Source of the DNA: Dehalococcoidia bacterium
GTDB lineage: Bacteria > Chloroflexota > Dehalococcoidia > GIF9 > AB-539-J10
Direction of reading: 5' to 3'
Assembly (NCBI GenBank): GCA_023129815.1
Contig: JAGMBH010000064.1
Location: 1-10,347, forward strand
DNA length: 10,347 nucleotides
Shown: one piece after another, positions 5,978-10,347 of the stretch
How positions within the stretch are numbered: position 1 is the first letter of the stretch
How the letters are laid out: each line of letters starts with the position of its first letter
Program-made: the position numbers and the translations under genes
The notes under the pieces: generated by a model
Seen by the model: the letters and a program-made list of their open reading frames with translations, nothing else
The model's database searches: none
What the model was told of the DNA's origin: nothing

Positions 5978-6502
5978 ATGGAGTTAGAATCACAAGCCTT
6001 TGAGGTATTAGAAAGATTAGGCATTAACAGAGGCCAGATTGTGTTGGATTTTGGCTGTGGCTCCGGCACGTACACCATTCCGGCTGCCAAAATAGTTGCT
6101 GAGCAAGGGAGAGTATACGCCTTAGACAAAGATAAGAAAGCTTTAGATGAACTGATGCAAAAAGCTGAGTTAGCAGGGTTAAAGAACATAGAAAGAATGG
6201 ACACATCAGGAGAGCTAAAAATCGATTTAACTGACGAGTCTGTGGACGTCATTCTCCTTTTTGATGTCTTTCACTCCTACTATTTTCCGCAAGCAAATGA
6301 TAGAAGAAGGTTACTAAACGAAATTTATCGGATCATGAAACCCTCTGCCTTTATTTCAGTTTGGCCAAAACATATGGAATCGGAAGCTAAAAATGAAATT
6401 GAGAGCGCCGATTTTTATCTGGAAACCGAATACTCCGGAACCCTTGTCCATGACAACTATGACCGCGAAAGAGGAAAAATCCTAAACTTCAGGAAAAAGT
6501 GA
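5978..6502 (+). CDS. Class I SAM-dependent methyltransferase (small)
   Basis: 174 residues. Motif I is VLDFGCGSGTYT at about residue 22, followed by VYALDKDKKAL (adenosine-ribose binding Asp), VDVILLFDVFHSYY and the post-II region IYRIMKPSAFISVW. The fold is complete but short, with no added substrate domain. It is related to the UbiE/Methyltransf_31 type, and the substrate is not evident. The start is the ATG at 5978. An ATG at 5970 is in another frame. No strong ribosome site is seen. It lies between thioredoxin reductase and a HAD hydrolase and is only distantly like the methyltransferase at 2151. Confidence 0.85.
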   Translation: MELESQAFEVLERLGINRGQIVLDFGCGSGTYTIPAAKIVAEQGRVYALDKDKKALDELMQKAELAGLKNIERMDTSGELKIDLTDESVDVILLFDVFHSYYFPQANDRRRLLNEIYRIMKPSAFISVWPKHMESEAKNEIESADFYLETEYSGTLVHDNYDRERGKILNFRKK

Positions 6503-6570
6503 TGAAATAAAAAGGAAGAGACACAAAAGTTGCTGCTCATTGTAAATATTAGGGATATGGGTATAAGTTC

Positions 6571-7068
6571 ATGATCGAAGCTGTTTGCTTTGACCTAGGG
6601 GATACCTTGATTGCTGAAGAAACCATTATTCACAATAGCTCTGGGCAAGCTATTACTGCTGAGGTCATCGAGGGTGTAATCGAGGTCTTGGAGACCATCA
6701 GAAAAGGTGAATACAAGATTGCTATTATAGCTAATGCTGACAGCGTTGGTGCGAGAAAAGTTATAGCCGCTTGTGGCTTGAGGGATTATTTTGACGCAAT
6801 AATAATCTCCGAAGAAGTTGGTGCCCAGAAGCCTGCGAGAGAGATATTCGAGGCTGCATTGGACAGACTCAAGGTCAAAGCCGAAAACACGATTATGGTT
6901 GGCAACAGGATTGACGCAGATATTGTCGGAGCAAACAGAATTGGTATGAAAAGCGTCTGGTTCAAGTGGAACAACCGCTACCAAGAAACGATAAGCAATG
7001 AAGAAGAGAGGCCTGACTTTGTAATAAAGAGCCTCCCCGAATTGCTCGGCATTTTAAGTTCAAGGTAA
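6571..7068 (+). CDS. HAD-superfamily hydrolase
   Basis: 165 residues. Motif I is CFDLGDTL with nucleophile Asp8. The +2 acid of classical phosphatases is Gly10, with Asp11 beside it. Motif II is IIANADS, motif III is Lys87 in AQKPAREIF, and motif IV is MVGNRIDADI, with GN replacing GD and Asp115 and Asp117 kept. This variant set occurs in uncharacterised HAD proteins and makes the substrate and even phosphatase activity uncertain. The cap is very small (residues about 14-45, type C1). The start ATG 6571 is preceded only by a weak AGGGA some 15 bases away. It sits 33 bases before the thioredoxin gene. Confidence 0.85.
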   Translation: MIEAVCFDLGDTLIAEETIIHNSSGQAITAEVIEGVIEVLETIRKGEYKIAIIANADSVGARKVIAACGLRDYFDAIIISEEVGAQKPAREIFEAALDRLKVKAENTIMVGNRIDADIVGANRIGMKSVWFKWNNRYQETISNEEERPDFVIKSLPELLGILSSR

Positions 7069-7101
7069 GATTTGATACATTAGCAATCTAAAGGAGGTAA
7101 T

Positions 7102-7644
7102 ATGAGTAAGGTAGTAGAAGTTACGGATCGAGATTTTGAGGAGGAGGTTCTAAGAGCAGACCTTCCCACAGAGGTTGATTTCTGGGCACCTTGGTGTGGT
7201 CCGTGCCTTATGGTTTCACCCATATATGACAAACTCTCAGAGGAATATGATGGCAGATTCAAGTTCTGCAAAATGAATGTGGATGAGAATCCCCAGACGG
7301 CAATGAAATACCAGATTGTGAGCATACCCATGCAGATGTATTTCGCTGATGGCCAGAAGGTTGATGAAATCCTCGGTGCAGTTCCCGAACATACGATCCG
7401 GACAATGGTTGAAGGTATTCTCAAAAATTTCCCCACTGATGAAAGGGGCAAGCTTAAAGTGCTTTTAACCTCTTGGGTGGAACATAACAAACAAGATAGC
7501 GAGAAATTTAGGAAATGGACGGAGAATGCCAAGAATGCAGAAGCCGATCCAATTTATAGTAGCATATTACGGGCGGCGCAGGAGATGGAAAAAGCCAATG
7601 AAAGGCTATCCCAATTACTGATTGTGTTGCGGGGAGGGGGATGA
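7102..7644 (+). CDS. Thioredoxin with a C-terminal helical extension
   Basis: 180 residues, against about 105 for a plain thioredoxin. Residues 1-108 form the fold, with active site Trp31-Cys32-Gly-Pro-Cys35 (FWAPWCGPC) and cis-Pro76 in VSIPMQMYF. It is a cytoplasmic disulfide reductant, probably recharged by the trxB product. Residues 117-176 are an added all-helical part, LKVLLTSWVEHNKQDSEKF then a second helix with MEKANERLSQLLIVL. The W-x-E-H-N pattern reminds me of small uncharacterised proteins of anaerobes, so this looks like a fused domain rather than a tail. A strong AAAGGAGG lies upstream. A decayed copy of the thioredoxin part is at 1391-1705. The next gene starts four bases later. 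Confidence 0.92.
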   Translation: MSKVVEVTDRDFEEEVLRADLPTEVDFWAPWCGPCLMVSPIYDKLSEEYDGRFKFCKMNVDENPQTAMKYQIVSIPMQMYFADGQKVDEILGAVPEHTIRTMVEGILKNFPTDERGKLKVLLTSWVEHNKQDSEKFRKWTENAKNAEADPIYSSILRAAQEMEKANERLSQLLIVLRGGG

Positions 7645-7648
7645 AAAG

Positions 7649-7993
7649 GTGGCAGTCGCTAATAAGAAAAAAATAATAAGGAATATCTATGAAGCTTTGC
7701 CTAAGCTTAATTGTGGCCTTTGCGGGTATGGTAATTGTGGGCAATTTGCTAGAGCAGTGGCGGAAGGGAAAGCATCGCCTTTTAGTTGCCAGCAGAACCC
7801 CTGGGTAGGTTACAAAATAAGTGAAATTATTGGAGTGAAAATTCCAGAGATTGGCTATCGATACGGATTTTATCAGCCCTTTTCTGCTCAAAGACCAGAA
7901 TCCCCTTCTCCAGCATCGTTAAGAAAAGAGGTGAGTGGATTATCCCAGAGGGTTGATGATATCTTGGCTAGAATCGAAAAGTTAGGAGAGTAA
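7649..7993 (+). CDS. Small Fe-S domain protein (CdhD/RnfB-type 4Fe-4S domain) with coiled-coil tail
   Basis: 114 residues from GTG 7649, which has GGGGAGGGGG eight bases upstream. A TTG at 7622 would lengthen it but overlap the thioredoxin end. Residues 13-50 are LPKLNCGLCGYGNCGQFARA, then FSCQQNP: Cys22-x2-Cys25-x4-Cys30-x16-Cys47. This is the 4Fe-4S domain (Pfam FeS, PF04060) found in RnfB and in the corrinoid Fe-S protein large subunit of acetyl-CoA synthase. Residues about 62-85 are aromatic and Pro-rich, and the end (SLRKEVSGLSQRVDDILARI) is a predicted short coiled coil. As a free-standing small protein it may shuttle electrons or dock on a partner. Its place beside a CooT-like gene suggests the CODH/ACS system. 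Confidence 0.8.
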   Translation: MAVANKKKIIRNIYEALPKLNCGLCGYGNCGQFARAVAEGKASPFSCQQNPWVGYKISEIIGVKIPEIGYRYGFYQPFSAQRPESPSPASLRKEVSGLSQRVDDILARIEKLGE

Positions 7994-8015
7994 GGAATTC
8001 TAAACGAGAACAATT

Positions 8016-8366
8016 ATGCAATCATTTGCTAAAAGACACTTTGACAAAATATTAGAGAAAGGTGAGCTTTTGGGAATTGATAAAAGTTGCAAGTATTATT
8101 CTTCCTGTCACCATAATAATTTAGAAGATTGCACTTTCTGTTACTGTCCGTTTTATCCCTGTAGAGACGAATCTACCAGAGGCAAATGGATTAGAGGTGC
8201 AATTTGGTCATGCGAAGACTGCAATTGGATTCATCGGACTGAGGTTGCAAGCAAAGTCCTGGAAGAAATGAAAAATTTAGGTATGAATAAGCCAGAGGAT
8301 ATTGAGAAAGAGTGGGTTAGCCTTAATAAAGTAAGGGAGAGAGTCAAGACTCTATACCCACCATGA
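8016..8366 (+). CDS. Cysteine-rich small domain protein (PF04071/COG2158-like)
   Basis: 116 residues. Eight cysteines lie at 25, 31, 39, 42, 44, 49, 66 and 69, with His32, His33 and His73 nearby. The core CTFCYCPFYPC, then GKWIRGAIWSCEDCNWIHR, is the signature of the cysteine-rich small domain, presumably zinc- or Fe-S-binding. In some methanogens I recall this domain fused to cobinamide-salvage enzymes, which hints at corrinoid metabolism, but no function is established for the free form. Residues 75-116 are a helical, charged tail. No strong ribosome site is visible. It follows the Fe-S protein by 22 bases. Confidence 0.8.
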   Translation: MQSFAKRHFDKILEKGELLGIDKSCKYYSSCHHNNLEDCTFCYCPFYPCRDESTRGKWIRGAIWSCEDCNWIHRTEVASKVLEEMKNLGMNKPEDIEKEWVSLNKVRERVKTLYPP

Positions 8367-8455
8367 AATCTAAAATTTGCCTACCAAATGAAATTTGCAA
8401 AGAAGGGGCTGCATCGAATAAAATTACCTCGCAGTAACAAGGGGTAAGGTAAAAT

Positions 8456-8653
8456 ATGTGTATAGCCACTATCTACTTTGATGATGGGAGTCACCGGGAT
8501 AAGGTAATGAGCGATGTAGTCCAGATTGAAGCTGAAAGGGATGGCTTCCTGCTCGTTACCTTGTTTGGAGAGGAGAAATTTATTAAAGGTAAACTAAAGA
8601 GCGTTGATTTTTTGAAGGAACACTCAGTAATAATCCAAAAGGGAAAATACTAA
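8456..8653 (+). CDS. cooT: CooT-like nickel-binding protein
   Basis: 65 residues, the size of CooT. It begins Met-Cys (MCIATIYFDDGS), and Cys2 is the conserved nickel ligand of the dimer in Rhodospirillum rubrum CooT. The rest is a small beta fold: DVVQIEAERDGFLLVTLFGE, then KLKSVDFLKEHSVII. CooT takes part in nickel supply to carbon monoxide dehydrogenase together with CooC and CooJ. AAGGGGTAAGG ends six bases before the ATG. It is the last gene of the plus-strand run and converges with the minus-strand genes 20 bases on. A CooC-like gene lies 4.5 kb upstream in the same direction. No CODH subunit is seen. Confidence 0.85.
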   Translation: MCIATIYFDDGSHRDKVMSDVVQIEAERDGFLLVTLFGEEKFIKGKLKSVDFLKEHSVIIQKGKY

Positions 8654-8673
8654 ATCCCACCTTATATATTTGG

Positions 8674-8844
8674 CTAACTCAACGCTATTCTTCTGGGCAT
8701 CGTTTTTTGGGCGATTCCCTTGTTATCTTGGGCATCATCCCCTTTTAATTTAATCAGAACCTCTCTCACCTTCGAGATTGCCGTGGGATGCAATCCCTTA
8801 CCTAAAACAGCTTGAAGTTCAGCTAGTACCTCTTCTACGCTCAT
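8674..8844 (-). CDS. Small hypothetical protein, 56 aa
   Basis: From ATG 8844, with AAGGATG about ten bases upstream, the frame runs 56 codons to TAG at 8674. The first half is a regular amphipathic helical pair (VEEVLAELQAVLGKGLH, then AISKVREVLIKLKG). The second half is polar and basic (QDNKGIAQKTMPRRIAL). I do not recognise it. It lies downstream of iscU on the same strand after a 111-base gap, so it may have its own promoter or be a distal operon gene. It fills the otherwise empty space between cooT and iscU. Confidence 0.5.
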   Translation of the reverse strand: MSVEEVLAELQAVLGKGLHPTAISKVREVLIKLKGDDAQDNKGIAQKTMPRRIALS

Positions 8845-8955
8845 GGGTTACATCCTTAGGGTTCATGGCTTTGGTTCCTTCTTTATAAAACCAACATTTA
8901 ATAGAGAGATAATTTTTTCCCTTATTTTCAAACTAGGAATCATACTTCGAGGCCT

Positions 8956-9411
8956 TCATCTTCTATAAGCTCTTTTCCAGGGTTCGTTCTTGAAAGCTAA
9001 ATAGTCCTTGATCGCCTCCCTAAGCGTGTTTGCCGCCAGGAGGGCACAGTGAAGGCTCTCCTCAGGGAGTCCTCCTAAGGCGTTTAGAATATCATCCTGG
9101 GTGATTTTTCGAGCCTCGGCGATGCTCCTTCCCTTAATTAGCTCGGTGGTCATGCTGCCAGAGGCAATACTGGGGCCACAGCCATCAGTCCAGAAGGAGG
9201 CATTTGTAACCTTACCATTTTTCGTCTTAAGATATATCTCCATGGTATCCCCACAAGGGCCGGTTACTCTCCCAAATCCATCAGGAGCTTGGATCTGGCC
9301 CAAATTTCTTGGGTTAAGAAAATTGGCGATCACCTTCTCGGAGTAGATCCTCCGCATATCCTCCATAACAGATTTCTCTAGCTCTTTAAAGGAGTCATCA
9401 AATCTTGCCAT
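8956..9411 (-). CDS. iscU: IscU/NifU-type Fe-S cluster assembly scaffold
   Basis: 151 residues. The three scaffold cysteines are present: Cys53 in GPCGDTMEIYL with the regulatory Asp55, Cys78 in TDGCGPSIASGSM, and Cys122 in LHCALLA. YSEKVIANFLNPRNLG is the usual IscU N-terminus, here preceded by about 20 charged residues. It assembles 2Fe-2S and 4Fe-4S clusters with sulfur from a cysteine desulfurase, which is not in the window. The usual LPPVK-like chaperone site is not obvious. ATG 9411 is chosen, with AAGAG eight bases upstream, four bases after the preceding gene's stop. A TTG at 9432 would add seven residues. The Nfu-like domain that NifU carries is absent. Confidence 0.92.
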   Translation of the reverse strand: MARFDDSFKELEKSVMEDMRRIYSEKVIANFLNPRNLGQIQAPDGFGRVTGPCGDTMEIYLKTKNGKVTNASFWTDGCGPSIASGSMTTELIKGRSIAEARKITQDDILNALGGLPEESLHCALLAANTLREAIKDYLAFKNEPWKRAYRR

Positions 9412-9415
9412 AGTG

Positions 9416-9904
9416 CTAACTCTTAATTTCAAGGAGGATTTTATAGGCCGTATTTGCTTTGTTAATCGTTTCTGTGACCTTTGCCTTTAGCCTATCCTTC
9501 TCATTTCCAAAATAAAGGTGGCTCTGGCATTTGCAATCACTTGAGCCGAAGCCAGGAATGGTTTGGAATTCCTTAGCTAATGCTCGGGCTAAGAAACATT
9601 CCATTCGGAGTTTACCCTGAGCGAGATTCTTTGGTCGCTTTGCTCCCTCAGAATGACAGAAAGCAAAGGGTTCAGCAAAACATAAGATTATGTCCGCAAT
9701 CGCAGCTTCTTTCAATAGGTAATCGATATGCCAATGAAGCTTTTTCTCTTTCCGTAGATGTCGAGCTAACCTTGCCTCAAGCCCATCCATGGCTGAACCA
9801 ACATAGGCATAAAAAGCTTTAGGAAAGAAGAGATAACCTAATTTACCTATAAGGATATTCTTCTCAGTAGCAAGCTCAATTAGCAATATATAGCTACCTT
9901 TCAC
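9416..9904 (-). CDS. DUF123 (Uri superfamily, GIY-YIG-like) protein with a repeat-encoded insertion
   Basis: 162 residues. The family features are GSYILLIEL, IGKLGYLFFPKAFYAYVGSA, LEARLARHLRKEKKLHWHID and PGFGSSDCKCQSHLYF. These define COG1833/DUF123, related to GIY-YIG nucleases and found alone or beside endonuclease III-like proteins. Its biochemical role is not established. Residues 83-98 (CHSEGAKRPKNLAQGK) interrupt the domain just before the conserved ECFLARALA and are encoded by a palindromic repeat. The frame is preserved. GTG 9904 overlaps the TGA of mrp, so the two are probably coupled in translation, and iscU follows within a few bases. Confidence 0.88.
   Translation of the reverse strand: MKGSYILLIELATEKNILIGKLGYLFFPKAFYAYVGSAMDGLEARLARHLRKEKKLHWHIDYLLKEAAIADIILCFAEPFAFCHSEGAKRPKNLAQGKLRMECFLARALAKEFQTIPGFGSSDCKCQSHLYFGNEKDRLKAKVTETINKANTAYKILLEIKS
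9615..9658 (-). repeat. Palindromic repeat inside the DUF123 gene
   Basis: On the minus strand it begins TGTCATTCTGAGGGAGC and ends GAATCTCGCTCAGGG. Arms CTGAGCGAG (9617-9625) and CTCCCTCAG (9643-9651) pair at 8 of 9 positions around a 17-base loop. I recall closely similar TCATTCTGAG...AAGAATCTC elements scattered through genomes of Chloroflexota and some other bacteria. It adds about 15 codons in frame to the host gene. No second copy is present in this window. Confidence 0.6.
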
Positions 9905-10347
9905 CTTCTCTCATTCAGAACAGCAACTAAACTAGCAAAGATTTCAGATACGGCATTTGAGCTATACCTCTCAATTTCGCCTTGATCACATAGCCTGGCT
10001 AACTCTGGATCGATGGGCAACTTCCCCAGTAAAGGAGCTTGAGAAGCCTTAGCCATCTCTTCCCCTTTGCTCCGACCAAAAACTTCCAGTTTCTTTCCTG
10101 TTTCCGGTAACAAGAGATAGCTCATATTTTCTATCACACCCAGCACACGAACATTCATTTTCCTCGCCATTTTCACTGCTTTCCTTACTATCATTGTGGT
10201 TAAGTCCTGAGGAGTAAAAACATCAATTACCCCGGAGAGCGGCACCGTTTGCATTACTGTTAATGGGGCATCTCCAGTGCCCGGTGGTAGGTCTATTACG
10301 AGATAATCAAGCTTGCCCCAAAGCACCTCCTCCCAGAATTGTGTGAT
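9901..10347 (-). CDS. mrp: Mrp/NBP35-family ATPase, N-terminus cut by window edge, CPxC motif missing
   Basis: The frame is open to the right edge, and 148 C-terminal residues are visible. DYLVIDLPPGTGDAPLT is the Walker B/switch region of the Mrp/ApbC/NBP35 ATPases. VFTPQDLTTMIVRKAVKM, VLGVIENMSY, EVFGRSKGEEMA and LLGKLPIDPEL follow in family order. These proteins carry Fe-S clusters to targets. The segment after ENMSY, normally holding CPxC that binds a bridging 4Fe-4S cluster, reads LLLPETGKK and has no Cys. The P-loop lies outside the window. Its TGA overlaps the GTG of the DUF123 gene, and iscU follows, so the three form a likely Fe-S operon. Confidence 0.92.
   Translation of the reverse strand: MTQFWEEVLWGKLDYLVIDLPPGTGDAPLTVMQTVPLSGVIDVFTPQDLTTMIVRKAVKMARKMNVRVLGVIENMSYLLLPETGKKLEVFGRSKGEEMAKASQAPLLGKLPIDPELARLCDQGEIERYSSNAVSEIFASLVAVLNERR

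Noticed and set aside
6595..6984. 129-codon minus-strand frame
   Set aside because: Antisense to the HAD hydrolase, with no recognisable protein features.
7508..7891. 127-codon minus-strand frame
   Set aside because: Antisense across the thioredoxin extension and the Fe-S domain gene, both of which have clear motifs and ribosome sites.
8654..8673. Terminator between the convergent cooT and small minus-strand gene
   Set aside because: No hairpin is visible in the short AT-rich gap.
8871..8894. Inverted repeat TTGGTT...AACCAA as operator or terminator
   Set aside because: The arms are only six base pairs around a 12-base loop, with no T run; too weak to call.

Overview
The window looks like a chromosomal stretch from a strictly anaerobic bacterium. 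It is rich in Fe-S proteins, thiol-redox proteins and nickel/CODH accessory factors, and has no respiratory or oxygen-handling genes. Start codons are mixed ATG/GTG/TTG, and TAA, TAG and TGA all end genes. The gene mix and a palindromic repeat inside one gene remind me of Dehalococcoidia-like Chloroflexota, but this is only an impression. No rRNA, tRNA, CRISPR array, transposase or phage gene was seen.

Layout. (1) 1-769, minus strand: the N-terminal part of a TYW1-like radical SAM protein (COG0731 type), running off the left edge. (2) 770-963: a divergent control region with a plausible promoter for each side and a Fur-box-like sequence at the start of a Fur-family regulator. (3) 964-8653, plus strand: a long co-directional run. 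It holds fur, a decayed thioredoxin copy, a ferredoxin, a SAM methyltransferase, an Nfu-like protein, a CooC-like ATPase broken by an amber codon, a glutaredoxin-like protein, groES, a second ferredoxin, thioredoxin reductase, a second methyltransferase, a HAD hydrolase, a thioredoxin with a helical extension, a CdhD/RnfB-type Fe-S domain protein, a small Cys-rich protein and a CooT-like nickel protein. (4) 10347-8674, minus strand: Mrp/NBP35 ATPase (partial), a DUF123 (Uri-type) protein, an IscU scaffold and a 56-residue hypothetical, converging on cooT.

How the genes may work together. Thioredoxin reductase and thioredoxin form a disulfide-reduction pair. Two ferredoxins, IscU, Nfu and Mrp point to Fe-S assembly and electron transfer. 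CooC-like ATPase, CooT-like protein and the corrinoid-protein-type Fe-S domain point to carbon monoxide dehydrogenase/acetyl-CoA synthase maturation, although no CODH/ACS structural subunit is present. Fur may link part of this to metal supply.

Most unusual theme: several proteins of this redox/metal set have lost exactly the residues that normally define their chemistry. The thioredoxin copy has a nonsense codon, Nfu has no CxxC, the glutaredoxin has Tyr in place of its first active-site Cys, CooC has an in-frame TAG, and Mrp lacks CPxC. Decay, specialisation and sequencing error cannot be told apart from this sequence alone.
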